DNA of 64,000 nt, taken from Capra hircus. Its lineage: Eukaryota; Chordata; Mammalia; Artiodactyla; Bovidae. The notes beneath the pieces were generated by a model, which did no database searches, was not told where the DNA came from, and saw only the letters and a list, made by a program, of their open reading frames with translations. The position numbers and the translations under genes were made by a program. Each line of letters begins with the position of its first letter. Within the stretch, counting starts at the first letter, position 1. The DNA is taken from NCBI RefSeq assembly GCF_001704415.2, contig NC_030836.1:24278001-24342000 (forward strand). The letters are read 5' to 3'. This document shows positions 33,696-44,570 of this stretch, piece after piece.

Positions 33696-35653
33696 TTGAA
33701 GAAAGTAGGGAAAACCACTAGACCATTCAGGCATGACCTGAATCAAACCCCTTATGATTATACAGTGGAAGCGAGAAATAGATTCCAGGGATTGGATCTC
33801 ATAGACAGAGTGCCTGAAGAACTATGGACAGCAGTTTGCAACACTGTACAGGAGGCAGGGATCAAGACCATCCCCAAGAAAAAAAAATCAAAAAGGCAAA
33901 ATGGTTGTTTGAGGAAGCCTTAAAAATAACTGAGAAAAGAAGAGAAGCTAAAGGCAAAGGAGAAAAGGAAAGATATACCCATTTGAATGCAGAGTTCCAA
34001 AGAATAGCAAAGAGAGATAAGAAAACCTTCCTCAGTGATCAATGCAAATAAATAGAAGAAAACAAAAGAATGAGAAGGACTAGAGATTCAAGAAAACTAG
34101 AGATGCCAAGGGAACATTTCATGCAAAGATGGGCACAATAAAAGACAGAAATGGTATGGACCTAACAGAAGCAGAAGATATTAAGAAGAGGTGGCAAGAA
34201 TATACCAAAGAACTATACAAAAAAGGTTTTCACGGCTCAGATAACCACGATGGTGTGATCACTCACCTAGAGCCAGACATCCTGGAATGTGAAGTCAAGT
34301 GGGCCACAGAAAGCATCACTACAAACAAAGCTAGTGGAGGTTATGGAATTCCAGTTGAGCTATTTCAAATCCTGAAAGATGATGCTGTGAAAGTGCTGCA
34401 CTCAATATGCCAGCAAATTTGGAAAACTCAGCAGTGGCCACAGGACTGGAAAAGGTCCATTTTCATTCCAATCCCAAAGAAAGGCAATGCCAAAGAATGT
34501 TCAAACTACCGCACAGCTGCACTCATCTCACACGCTAGTAAAATAATGCTCAAAATCCTCCAAGCCAGGCTTCAACAGTACTTGAACCATGAACTTCCAG
34601 ATGTTCAAGTTGGATTTAGAAAAGGCAGAGAAACCAGAGATCAAATTGCCAATATCCGCTGGATCATGGGAAAAGCAAGAGAGTTCCAGAAAAACATCTA
34701 CTTCTGCTTTATTGACTATGCCAAAGCCTTTGACTGTGTGGATCACAACAAACTATGGAAAATTCTTTGAGAGATGGAAACACTAGAACATCTTACCTGC
34801 CTCCTGATAAATCTGTATGCAGGTCAAGAAGCAACAGTTAGAACTGGACATGGAACAACAGACTGGTTGCAAATAGGAAAAGGAGTCCGTCAAGGCTGTA
34901 TATTGTCACCCTGCTTACTTAACTTCTATGCAGAGTACATCATGAGAAACGCTGGGCTGGATGAAGCACAAGCTGGAATCAAGACTGCCAGGAGAAATAT
35001 CAATAACCTCAGATATACAGATAACACAACCCTTACGGCAGAAAGCGAAGAGGAACTAAAGAGCCTCTTGATGAAAGTGAAAGAGGAGAGTGAAAAAGTT
35101 GGCTTAAAGCTCAACATTCAGAAAACTAAGATCCTGACATCTGGTCCCATCACTTCATGGCAAACAGATGGGGAAACAGTGGAAACTTTATTTTTTGGGG
35201 CAGACTTTATTTTTGGGGGGCTCCAAAATCACTGCAGATGATGACTACAGCCATGAAATTAAAAGATGCTTGCTCCTTGGAAGAAAAGCTATGAGCAACC
35301 TAGACAGTGTATTAAAAAGCAGAGACATTACTTTGCCAACAAAGGTCCATCTAGTCAGAGCTATGGTTTTTCCAGTAGTCATGTATGGATGTGAGGGTTG
35401 GACTATAAAGAAAGCTGAGCACCAAAGAACGGATACTTTTGAATTGTTGTGTTGGAGAAGACTCTTGAGAGTGCCTTGGACTGCAAGGAGGTTAAACCAG
35501 TCAATCCTCAAGGAAATCAGTCCTGAATATTCATTGGAAGGACTGATGCTGAAGCTAAAGCTCCAATACTTTGGCCACCTGATGCGAAGAACTGACTCAT
35601 TTGAAAAGACCCTGATGCTGGGAAAGATTGAAGGTGAGAGGAAAAGGGGATGA
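33696..35653 (+). pseudogene. BovB ORF2 reverse transcriptase, inactivated
   Basis: Translated pieces show the RT blocks in order: IPIPKKGNAKECSNYR, GFRKGRETRDQI, motif A FIDYAKAFD (34,708-34,734), motif B GVRQGCILSP (about 34,882-34,911), and motif C, which reads YTDN at 35,014-35,025 instead of the catalytic YADD. A single in-frame TGA at 34,768-34,770 separates two blocks. Frameshifts occur near the A-run around 33,880, before 34,129, and near 35,190-35,220 (homopolymer changes in a TTTTTTGGGG context). A final deletion near 35,650 brings in another stop. The missing active-site aspartate alone would abolish activity. Confidence 0.93.
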
Positions 35654-35790
35654 CATCACCAATTTGATGGACATGAGTTTGAGTAAGCTCCAGGACATGG
35701 TGATAGACAGGAAAGTCTGGTGTGCTGCAGTCCATGGGGTCACAGAGTCAGACATGACTGAGTGACTGAACTGAACTGATGGCAGAAACC

Positions 35791-36194
35791 AACATGACAT
35801 GGTAAAGCAATTATCGTCCAATAAATAAGGAAAGGGCCTTCTCCTTAAGGCCTGAGATCATGACAGGATAAAGGATGAGGGTCAGCCCAACTGCAGAGTC
35901 CCTGGTTGCAAAGTCTGGGATGCAGGGAGAGGAGGTAAGAAACATCTCCTCTTCCCTCTAATGCAAACTGTTGTCCATTGTCCTAATGCAAACTTGTCCA
36001 TTGTCCCTGAAGGATGGAGTTTGCCTTTCCAGCCATCTGGGCACTGCTTACATTTTTAGTGAGCAGGGCCTCATTCAATGAGATGACACCGAGAGAAGGG
36101 CTGGAGCTAAAGACGAATCCACACACAGAGGGCTCCCTGAGCGAGCAGATGAGTGGGCCAGACGGTAGGCGGTTAGAGCCTTTGGCAGTGGAGG
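35791..36194. other. NAV2 intron, no feature recognised
   Basis: Contains a short imperfect duplication around 35,958-36,006 (AATGCAAACT..TTGTCCATTGTCC). No exon. Confidence 0.4.
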
Positions 36195-36420
36195 GGTCTG
36201 CTGGGCCTGGGTTTCAGTCCCAGCTCGGACGCCAGCCAGTTAGGTGTGCATATAACCTGCAGTGAGTTTATGAACCCTCTCACAGATTCAAGTCTATGAA
36301 ACTAGGATAATAACTCCTTTCAAAGGGTGAAGGTTAAAAATTAATGACCAAATGTTTGTAAGGTGCTGGACACAGTTCCTGGCATATAGCACTCCATCAG
36401 GAAATGGCAACTATACCTGT
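36195..36420 (+). mobile_element. MIR SINE
   Basis: CCTGGGTTTCAGTCCCAGCTCGG, ATGAACCCTCTCACAGATTC, AACTAGGATAATAACTCC and GTGCTGGACACAGTTCCTGGCATATAGCACTCC follow the MIR order. Confidence 0.75.
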
Positions 36421-36424
36421 TTTT

Positions 36425-37120
36425 ATTATTTTCTGATAAAAGTTTGTATTCCTTTTCCATTGTTGCTGTAACAAATTATAATAAACTTGGGGGGGGGGTT
36501 AAACTAATAAATATGTACTAGCTCACAGTTCTTCATCTGAGCTGAGTCCCAAGGACTGAACTCACAGTGTCAGCAGAGCATCTGTTCCTTTGCCTTCTCT
36601 GTATAGCGGCTACCCGCCCTGAGCTCTCTGATTGTGGTCCCTTACCTCATCTTCAAAGAGAAACAGGATGGATGGTGTACCTCTCAGATCTCATCAGTCT
36701 GCCCTCCTCTCCTGCCTCTTCCACTTTTAAGGACCTGTGATTATACTGGGCCGACCTGGATAACCCATCTAAACATCAGCTGATAAGCAACTTTACTGGG
36801 CTTCCCGCATGGCTCAGGGGTAAAGAATCCACCTGCAACGCAGGACACATGAGTTCAATCTCTGGGTCGGGAAGATCCCCTGGAGGAGGAATTGGCAACT
36901 CACTCTCATATTCTTGCCTGGAGAATCCTATGGACAGAGAAGCCTGGCAGGCTACAGTCTATGGGGTCGCACAGAGTCGGACATGACCGAGCATGCATGA
37001 AGCAAACTTATTCCCTTGGCCACAAGTCATAAAATAGTCACAAGTGCTAGGATTAGGCCTTGGGTGTCTCTGGAGGGGCTGTTTCTCTCCCTATCCCAGG
37101 CTTGAAAGGGAAGACAATGG
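36425..37120 (+). mobile_element. Ancient mammalian repeat split by a Bov-tA (family not named)
   Basis: CATTGTTGCTGTAACAAATTATAATAAACTTGG, CAGTGTCAGCAGAGCATCTGTTCC, CCACTTTTAAGGACCTGTGATTATACTGGG and CACCTGGATAACC-like text match a widespread old mammalian repeat. It continues after the SINE with CAAACTTATTCCCTTGGCCAC and GGATTAGGCCTTGGGTGTC. A G-run lies at 36,490-36,499. Confidence 0.5.
36798..36999 (+). mobile_element. Bov-tA SINE
   Basis: GGGCTTCCCGCATGGCTCAGGGG, GGTCGGGAAGATCCCCTGGAGG, TATTCTTGCCTGGAGAATCC, GTCGCACAGAGTCGGACATGACC. Likely target duplication: AAGCAACTTTA (36,785-36,795) and AAGCAAACTTA (37,000-37,010). Confidence 0.94.
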
Positions 37121-37737
37121 GAGAAGTTCCCCTCAGTGCTCCCTCCAGTCTGCATATCCCAGCAGGGGCGATGCCTAAGAAATAGCTCACCTCACATGGT
37201 GAGGGCGCCTACCAATTCCAGCTGCTGGTTGGGGAGCCCTGTCCTAGATTCAGCTCCTCTCTCCAAGTCGGGTCCGAATCTGTGAATGCACTGCTGAGTG
37301 CTAAGAGGCCAGGCTGTCCCACGCAAATCACAAAGCCAAGCACAGTCCTGGGCCTGAAGATCCTGCGACACTCCCAGTGAGGGAGGTGGGCCTGGCTGGG
37401 CAGGCTGGTCAGATACCAGGTTGCACAGTTACACTCTCACACTGCAGGTCTCCCTGTTCAAGCTGAAGCTGGGATGGGTCTGAGCACTGAGGCCTGGGTC
37501 CCAAATGCACAATCAAGTTGTACAATGACTGAAGCCCAGCTGAAAAGCCATCTCCATACCTAAACTGTACAGAATTTGGAGGGCAAAGAAAATCTTGTAA
37601 CTTAACAAGAAAACAAAACAGTTTCTCCTTTATGTTTGGTGATGCTAGAGGGAAATTTTCATTTTTGTTCAAGTCTTAGGCTGATGTTTTACCATGTGGC
37701 ATTAGTTTTTTTTTTTCTATTTTTCTTACTACCTGAA
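37121..37737. other. NAV2 intron, no feature recognised
   Basis: No exon or repeat recognised. The 87-codon minus frame at 37,409-37,672 has no family similarity. Confidence 0.4.
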
Positions 37738-37935
37738 TCGTAGCTCAGTCAGTCAAGAATCCACCTGCAATGCAGGAGACCTGGATTCAACTGCTGGGTG
37801 AGGAAGATTCACAGGAGAAGAAAATGACACCCCAGTCCAATATTCTTGCCTGGAAAATCCCATGGACAGAGAAACCTGGCAGGCTACAGTCCATGGGGTC
37901 ACAAGAGTCGGACATGACTTAGCGACTAAACCAAA
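37738..37935 (+). mobile_element. Bov-tA SINE
   Basis: CGTAGCTCAGTCAGTCAAGAATCCACCTGCAATGCAGGAGACCTGG, CCAATATTCTTGCCTGG, CAGTCCATGGGGTCACAAGAGTCGG, TTAGCGACTAAACC. The head is degraded. Confidence 0.93.
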
Positions 37936-39401
37936 TTAACAAGAGCAACTGGTGTTTTAAGGGTTGAGAAGAAAGTTATCAAGTAACTGCAAAGTCTTGC
38001 TCAGGATCCACGTGCACAGGAGCCTGGCTTCTGTCTTCCACGTGCTGTCAGTGACAGGTACGTGACCTTGGGGGAACATCTAACTGCCTCAACCCACTGC
38101 ACACTACAGCACCATGCATGCGGGAAAGGGCCACGGCGTGCTTTCAAGGGACAGGGAAAGGGGCCTGAGAGTGGAAACCTTCCCAGAGCTGAGCTTTAAT
38201 CTTTGAAGGCACTCAACCTGCTGAAGTTCGAGAACTTTCGACGCGTTCCCAGGAGATAGCAGTGCCTGCAACCGGCTGGAGTTCCACAAACCCTGTGACT
38301 GTGAGCTCAGCCCCTGGGCCATCCTTGTTGTATCCCTTCCTCCTCCCAGCCTGCTAGTCCACAGACCTCCATGTCACAGCTCTCTTTACGCGTCTGTCAT
38401 CTGGGGCCAAGAGCTTGTAATAAGCCACCTCCGTTTGTCCCTTTTGATCCTTCCTTCAGAGCCGGCTGGCTCTAGTTTGCTGAAAGTCGCCCCGATGACT
38501 ATCAGGTAAAAGCGAGGGCCCACGGGTGGCAATCCTAGAGAGCGACAGGAGATCAAGGGCAGGCTTGGCATCCTGAATTTACGATCGTCATTTATTATTT
38601 CTCAGAAGCCGGCTGGTGACATACGAGGCTCACCAGCAGACATGGTCTCTGTCTCCCAGGCTCCGAAGGTACACATTCCTATCGGTTACTTTTAATAACC
38701 TTGAAGATACCGCAGCCACATCCTGCCGCCAACAGCCTCAGCCTGCCTGGTGGGTGGGGGGGTGGGTGTCCTTCAGCCTCCCTGGGAGCAGTCCTCTGGG
38801 CTGAAGGGCAAGGTCAGTGATGTCCTGCTTGTAAGTGATGGCACAGTGGGCTTGCCATCCCTTTGCTGAGGTCTCATCAGAAGTCATCTCTCAGTTCGTT
38901 TCCTATTTCTTTTGTAGAACTCATGTAATTGACTGCTTGTGTGTGAATCCTTAAGGACTGGGCTTTTCATTTTAAAAAAATTCATGGACGTATCTTAGCT
39001 CTTTTTTCAGGTTAGAAGGGAAGACTTCTGGAAAGGTTTTTTGCTTTTTTTTTTTTTTTTTTTCACTTGTCTAAATTACTTAAACAACATATTTCTAGTT
39101 ACAGGGATAGGAACAGGATTACCTAGCCTGCAGCCATGTGCACAGTACTTTTTGTTTTTTAATATATCTGCACACCATCTGTGATATTATTCCTTGATAT
39201 TTTACACTAATTGTTCCAAGTATACACTATCCTGACCCTAAGAAATGTGTATAAAATCATGAGTTTGAGATGCTAGTTGCAAGGGTGTGTTTTTTTTTTA
39301 ATTAAAATGTAATTGTTAAAAACAAGTATTTCCCTATCTACCATCTAAAATTATTTCTGTACCAATAATGTTTGCCTTGCACTTTGTGGAACACTCATTT
39401 A
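37936..39401. other. NAV2 intron with a poly(T) tract
   Basis: A T-run lies near 39,042-39,063. No exon supported. A 46-bp stretch at 38,446-38,491 sits between acceptor-like and donor-like sequences on the plus strand but has no other support. Confidence 0.45.
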
Positions 39402-39524
39402 AATGGCAACCCACTCCAGTATTCTTGCCTGGAGAATCCCAGGGACAGGGGAGTCTGGTGGGCTGCCGTCTATGGGGTTGCACAGAGTCGGACATGACTG
39501 AAGCGACTTAGCAGCAGCAGCAGC
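39402..39524 (+). mobile_element. BOV-A2 SINE, 3' monomer only
   Basis: AATGGCAACCCACTCCAGTATTCTTGCC, GGTGGGCTGCCGTCTATGGGGTTGCACAGAGTCGG, GAAGCGACTTAGCAGCAGCAG. The left monomer and linker are missing. CATTTA occurs on both sides, so this may be a 5'-truncated insertion. Confidence 0.92.
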
Positions 39525-39560
39525 ATTTAGAACATAGTTTTGGGAAGATTTACAAGAACA

Positions 39561-39775
39561 GACCTCCCAGGTGGCACTAATGGTAAAGAACCAATCTGCC
39601 AATGCAAGAGACCTAAGAGACTCAGGTTAGATCCCTGGGCTGGAAGATCTCCTGGAGGAAGGCATGGCAACCCACTCCACTATCTTGCCTGGAGAATCCC
39701 ATGGATAGAGGAGCCTGGCAGGCTACAGTCCATAGGGTCACAAGGAGTTGGACATTACTGAAGCGACTTAGTACG
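39561..39775 (+). mobile_element. Bov-tA SINE
   Basis: GACCTCCCAGGTGGCACTAATGG, GATCTCCTGGAGGAAGGCATGGCAACCCAC, GGCAGGCTACAGTCCATAGGGTCAC, GAAGCGACTTAGTACGCAC. Confidence 0.93.
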
Positions 39776-39904
39776 CACACTTACATGAAGAATTTGAAAG
39801 AAACCAATCTACTACTATTTCAACTGAGCCAAAGCTAAAGCATTATTATGTCCCGTTTACACTAACTTTGAAAAAAGTCATTTAACATATCCAAGAATAA
39901 TATA

Positions 39905-40202
39905 GGAGCTTCCCTGGTGGTCCAGGGGTAAGAATCCGCCTGCCAGTGCAGGGGACACAGACGGGATCTCTGGTCTAGGAAGATGCCACGTGCTGCAGAG
40001 CAGCTCAGCCCGTGCGCCACAGCTACTGAAGCCCACACGCTGTAGAGCCTTGTGCTCTGCAACAAGAGAAGCCACCACAACGAGAAGCCCACGCATTTCA
40101 ACTACAGAGTGGTCCCTACTCATTGCAACTAGAGAAAACCTGTGTGCAGCAATGGAGACCCAGCACAGCCAAAAATAAATAAATAAAAATAATAAATAAA
40201 TG
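39905..40202 (+). mobile_element. CHR-family tRNA-derived SINE
   Basis: GAGCTTCCCTGGTGGTCCAGGGG, AATCCGCCTGCCAGTGCAGGGGACAC, CAGCTCAGCCCGTGCGCCACAGCTACTG, AACAAGAGAAGCCACCACAACGAG, AGACCCAGCACAGCC, ending in an (AAAT)n tail. Confidence 0.93.
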
Positions 40203-42123
40203 ATAGTGCAGTATTAAAAAAAAAGAGTAATACACAATATCTCACTGCCTACAGGTCCAAATTTACATAAAACAGAAGATTTATGAGCATTATTAAATCT
40301 TTTTTTTTTTTTAAGCCACCTGAATTCTTTCTTTAAAAGTTGGCTCATTATCCATTTAGTCTTAAATGATCACATCTGAGCAATTCCAGTTTGGGGAAAA
40401 CCAGAAGACACTGTTGTCTGTTTTGTTAACTATGGAGACTGAGCTGGAACAACAAAACAAATGCCACCTATTTTTCCAGCCCAAACCCAAACCTTCCACC
40501 TCCAAAAGCAAAAGCAAGCTCAGCTGTGATCTATAATCATTCCATTAACCCTGCACTGAAGCATTAAATTAAACTGCCTAGTGCAGACACTGCTTTTGCT
40601 ACAAGGGGAAATGTACCTTGTAAGGCCATCACTTTATGCTAATAGATTTACTGAGCAATTCCATGTTTACAAGAGAATACCAATAAACAAAATAATTTAA
40701 CACATTGTGAACGGTCCAATGGGGGTGTTACAACAACTGATTTTTCTTTTGCTGATATTTACTCTAAAGACTTTGGTTATAGAGAGTTTTAGCCTTAGGG
40801 TAGTTCTCAAATGGTCCATCTTTCTATAGAATTTTTAAACCAATACTTTAAATAAAATCACAGGGGAAAAGCTGACTTGAATTGGCACGGTAGTATTATG
40901 TCTTTAGCCTTCTCTGGTATAAATCACTACCTTGGAGGTGGAGGAGACTCTGAGAAGGACATGGTTGAGTTGGTAGCTGAGTCTAGGCCTTGGGCAGGTG
41001 CCAAGTTCCTGACAGCTAATTCAGCACTCTTCACACCAGCCCAAGCCTCCAAGTCTTCCCCAGGAGAGGGTGAAGATTCCTTTTCGGCAAATTCCATTTC
41101 CGGGGGAAACTTCAGGGTCTGTCTCTTTAATAATGCTGCCCTATTTCTCTGAAGCCAGGGAACTACAGAAGTCGTCTCACTCTCTGTTAGAAACTATGTC
41201 CTGCTAAGAGAAATGCAAGAAGCTGGTTTGGTGCAACAAATATTTGGCCTTCTGACACAGGAGACTTCGCCTCCAAGAAGAACAGAGTGATTTCAAACCG
41301 CTCACATCAAAATTCCATGTTCTGTCTCATCAACCCAGATGTGGCAAGAGGTCAAGTACAACAGAAAAAATTCTTCAACAATCAGATCATTAAAGGCTAT
41401 TGAAATCCAGAAATACAGCACATCAGAGCTGGAAGGGATCTTGGAACCCATACAGCCCAAACCCCTTCCTTAACAGATAGTTCACAGTCACAGAATCGGC
41501 TTGTGTCAAAGACTAGAAACTTGTAGGCCAAATATTCTTCTTTATTATAGCTTTCTGAAGGTCTTCTTTGTCTCTGAAGCAATGAAGACTGGTCAAGCCC
41601 AATCATGACAACCATTCAGCATGCAGTTTATAAACTACATGGCTAAGCCCTGCCTCTTGTCACCAGGCAACAGAGAGTTATGGGGAAGCCTGCTCAGCCA
41701 CGGCCAGGGGAGCTCTCTTCTGCACACAGACCTTCTGTGCACCACCAGGGACTCTGTTCCTTCCAAGATGCAATACCTAGAAAGCTGGCTAATGGAGGAA
41801 GCAGAACAGATCCCCCGGGCCTGCCGAACTGATCAAGATGAGGTAGCAACAGTAAAGCAACAACAAAAACCTTCCCAGCCTGAACTCCCTGGGTTCTTGC
41901 TGTCAGAGCCATCATCCACCACCTACAAGCAGGATGCAAGAGCCGGTCAGGAGCCCTCTTCCACCTGCTGGGCCAGCTCCTAACCTCAGGCCTGGCTTCA
42001 AGGCCTCCCAGCCTCTGGTGGGTTAAAGCAGCACGCATTGACTCTCACTATGACTGCCCTCGTTTCTCAGGCCCCACTGGAGTCACCGCCACATCTGGGC
42101 CACCCCAAGTGGAGCAGGCTTAC
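40203..42123. other. NAV2 downstream intron next to the exon; possible conserved non-coding stretch
   Basis: About 40,330-40,870 is free of recognisable repeats and AT-rich, with factor-type motifs such as TGTTTAC (forkhead-like, near 40,663) and TATGCTAAT. Around 41,415-41,520, CAGAGCTGGAAGGGATCTTGGAACCC and AACAGATAGTTCACAGTCAC look like a degraded MIR-like relic. No exon. Confidence 0.35.
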
Positions 42124-42246
42124 CTGTCAGCATCTCCGAGGCCCAGGGAGGTGTTTCTTTGCAGGGTCTCTCGCACCACAGCCATCCCATCAGGGAGCCG
42201 GTTCAGGCGGCGGGTATAGAGGCCAAGTCCACCATCGGTCATGTAC
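42124..42246 (-). CDS. NAV2: Neuron navigator 2, internal coding exon
   Basis: This is the one host coding exon I can support. Read on the minus strand, a pyrimidine-rich tract ending in AAAG/G (acceptor AG at 42,247-42,248) leads into 123 bp, followed by the donor GTAAGC. The exon starts with the last base of a glycine codon and then reads YMTDGGLGLYTRRLNRLPDG, continuing through VVRETLQRNTSLGLGDAD to the first two bases of a serine codon, with no stop. From knowledge of the family, this block lies in the serine-rich middle of NAV2, between the N-terminal calponin-homology region and the C-terminal coiled coils and AAA+ ATPase domain. NAV2 is a retinoic-acid-induced, microtubule-associated protein that acts in neurite outgrowth. 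The paralogues NAV1 and NAV3 have a related MTDGGL block but, as I remember them, differ after it (NLYTRSLNRIPD), so NAV2 fits best. The exon length is a multiple of three with the same phase at both ends, so skipping it would keep frame. Neighbouring exons were not found. Confidence 0.87.
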
Positions 42247-43118
42247 CTTTGAAAGGAGAAAGGGATGATGCAAATATCTGGTTAAGGGCAAGTCATGGAC
42301 CATCTTGCCGTTCATATCCAGAAGCCCTGCATGGCCATCCTGTGCCCTCAGGTAGAAGGAACCAAAGCTTTCCGGAGGTTCTGTCACTGATCACAGCCTA
42401 GACATAACTCAGCTAATTCAACCCAAAGGATTACCAGCTTGCTAGCAAAAATAAAACTCAGATTAATTAACCCAAACTCACAGGGATCTATGGAGCAGAA
42501 GGGAACTAGTGAAAAAATTAACTGTCAGATGCATTCATGACATTCTTTTTAATGTCAGCAATTATACAAGCAGGTGTTTTACCTAAGTACGATGAAGGGA
42601 ACTGACAAGTCACTGGCAAATCATAGGGGAAAATATTACAGAACAGCACAGGGGAAAAAGTAGGCAAGATTTAAGAAGGATGGTAAAAAAAGATGGAGGA
42701 TACAAGAGCCAGCTTTGTCATTATGGGCAAGTCCTGGATTTTTCATCTAAACTCTGTGAATATCAGTCTTCCTGCATCACCAGATGGGCATGGGAATTAG
42801 TGAGATAAGGAGTATCAAAGTGCTCTATAGTTTGTAAAGGATCACATAAACGGAAGATGTTATTAAAATAGTGATCATCCTAAAGCATGTGCAATGGTAA
42901 ATTTCACCTTTGATACTGATGTCTAAGGGGGGTGTCCCAGCTCTCTGAATAACAGTAACGTTACTTATCTAAACTTCGTGTTGATGCCACAGAGCTATCT
43001 TCCTATGAAATCAGTGTTGTCATGGGAAGGGAAGACCTCTGAGACTTTCTGTATAGCTAGCTGACTATCCACCAATCAGATCAGCTCCTGAAAGATTAGC
43101 CACCAGTAGCATGTAGTT
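42247..43118. other. NAV2 upstream intron next to the exon, with a MIR
   Basis: On the minus strand the first bases form the acceptor and pyrimidine tract of the NAV2 exon (TTTCTCCTTTCAAAG). A plus-strand MIR remnant is at about 42,700-42,860 (AAGAGCCAGCTTTGTCATTATGGGCAAG, AGTGAGATAAGGAG, AAAGTGCTCTATAG). Nothing else recognised. Confidence 0.55.
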
Positions 43119-43345
43119 TGGCTCCCCAGGTGGTTCAGTGGTAAAGAATCTGCCTGCAGGAGGTGAAGGAGACATGGATTTGATCCCGGGATCAGGAAGA
43201 TCCCCTGGCGGAGGAAATGGCAACCCGTTCCAGCATTTTTGCCTGGGAAATCCCACGGACAGAGGAGCCTGGCGGGCTACAGTCCATGGGGTCACAAAGA
43301 ACTGGACATGACCGAGAGGCTGAGCATGCATGCATGCACGCACGA
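43119..43345 (+). mobile_element. Bov-tA SINE
   Basis: GGCTCCCCAGGTGGTTCAGTGG, GAAGATCCCCTGGCGGAGGAAATGGCAACCC, GGCGGGCTACAGTCCATGGGGTCACAAAG, with a (GCAT/GCAC)n tail. Confidence 0.94.
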
Positions 43346-44049
43346 GGCAGTACTTCAGGTCCAAAGCAGCTTTACTTCATCCACCCTGGTTACTCCAAGA
43401 CACCCCTCAGAGGAGACTGCTTGTGCCATCATCCCCATCTCCAGAGGAGAATGCAAAGCAAAACTTGAGCAGAGCCAGAAATCAAACTCAGAGCCCTTAA
43501 ATTCCCCCACGGGCCCCATCAGACTTGCAACGCATCTGAAAATACAAGTGATTTACGTTTCAAGCCCAATAACAGGGCGTGAGAAGACCAATGCACGGGT
43601 GATTATTTTGCCACAACAGTCGGCTGAGCTATTAGTACATCATGGAATGTTTCGCTGCCTTTGGTATCTTGGCTTTGGAATATATGGGATAGATCCTGAG
43701 GGTTCTTCAATACTTGAGATTCTTCTATGTCTAGCTTAGGAACTTCTTGGAATAGAGTCTTAGAAAAATGGACTTATAGGATGCTGTGGAAGTTTTCCAG
43801 AACCAGTAGGGTCACAGAAGAAAGTTCTCACAGGAGCCATCTTGGGTGAGGAGCTTCTGCTTTGGGTCAAGAGAACTCTTCCTTAGGGCAGCTTCCAGGA
43901 GATCACATCTGAACCGACTTCTCTGGTGGCCCCTTTCACCCCCTATTTGTGACATTAATGATCACAAAGCCAACATAATGGAACATCTGTTGAAGTCGGT
44001 CAAGCCAGTTGTTTGTGGTTGAATTGTACACTTTAAAATGATGAATTTT
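43346..44049. other. NAV2 upstream intron, no feature recognised
   Basis: Unique-looking sequence, with an AT-rich motif-dense stretch at 43,530-43,700. The 166-codon plus frame from 43,239 starts inside the Bov-tA and is not supported as a gene. Confidence 0.4.
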
Positions 44050-44210
44050 AGGGACTTGTGGTGGTCTAGTGGATAAGAATCCACTTGCCAATGCAGGGGA
44101 CTGGGTTTGATCCCTGCTCTGGGAAGATCTCCCATGCTGAGGTGCAGCTACTAAGCCTGCACTCCACAGCCCATGCTCTGTGACAAAAGAAGCCACCACA
44201 GTAAATAAGC

Positions 44211-44332
44211 AGCCTGCACACGTGGCTCAGATGGTAAAGCATCTGCCTGCAATGTGGAAGACCCGGGTTCGATCCCTGGGTCGGGAAGATCCCCTGGAGA
44301 AGGAGATAGCAACCCACTCCAGTATTCTTGCC
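44211..44332 (+). mobile_element. Bov-tA SINE, 3'-truncated, inside CHR SINE
   Basis: ACGTGGCTCAGATGGTAAAGC, B-box-like GGTTCGATCCC, GGTCGGGAAGATCCCCTGGAG and ACTCCAGTATTCTTGCC, where it stops. A GC-rich 34-base spacer follows (44,333-44,366). Confidence 0.93.
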
Positions 44333-44366
44333 GCACCCCCGCCCCACAAAAGGGGCTCAAAGAAAA

Positions 44367-44570
44367 GGGCTTCCCTTGTAGCTCAGCTGGTAAGGAATCC
44401 ACCTGCAGTGCAGGAGACCCGGGTTCGATCCCTGGGTTGGGAAGATCCCCTGGAGAAGGAGATGGCAACCCACTCCAGTATCCTTGCCTGGCAAATCTCA
44501 TGGACAGAAGAGCCTGATGGGCTGCAGTCCATGGGGTCGCAAAGAGTCGGGCACGACTGAGCGACTAACA
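44367..44570 (+). mobile_element. Bov-tA SINE, full length, inside CHR SINE
   Basis: GGGCTTCCCTTGTAGCTCAGCTGG, GGTTCGATCCC, GGAGATGGCAACCCACTCCAG, CAGTCCATGGGGTCGCAAAGAGTCGGGCACGACTGAGCGAC. It is among the least diverged SINEs in the window. Confidence 0.96.

Larger units (their letters stand above)
32985..35780 (+). mobile_element. BovB (RTE) LINE, 5'-truncated, interrupted by a second BovB
   Basis: The element starts inside the endonuclease region (CAAGAGAACGCACTGGTCATAGC), breaks at about 33,088, resumes at about 33,587 (TATTCTTTGCAGCCAAAGATGG), runs through the reverse transcriptase and ends with ACTGAACTGAACTGA. ATGACAGAAACC (32,974-32,985) and ATGGCAGAAACC (35,779-35,790) look like the target-site duplication, with one mismatch. 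This supports a single retrotransposition event of about 2.3 kb before the second insertion. Family knowledge: BovB is an RTE-clade LINE encoding endonuclease and reverse transcriptase and drives the ruminant SINEs. This copy cannot function. Confidence 0.96.

Noticed and set aside
34129..35653. BovB reverse transcriptase as a working gene
   Set aside because: A stop, several frameshifts and a lost catalytic motif are visible.
36490..36499. G-run as a possible quadruplex
   Set aside because: A single G tract without three partners nearby does not make a credible quadruplex.
38446..38491. 46-bp plus-strand segment between CCTTCCTTCAG and GTAAAA
   Set aside because: Splice-like pairs are common by chance, it lies opposite to NAV2, and the segment has no coding or other support.
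43239..43739. 166-codon plus-strand frame
   Set aside because: Begins inside a Bov-tA and continues into intron with no recognisable protein.
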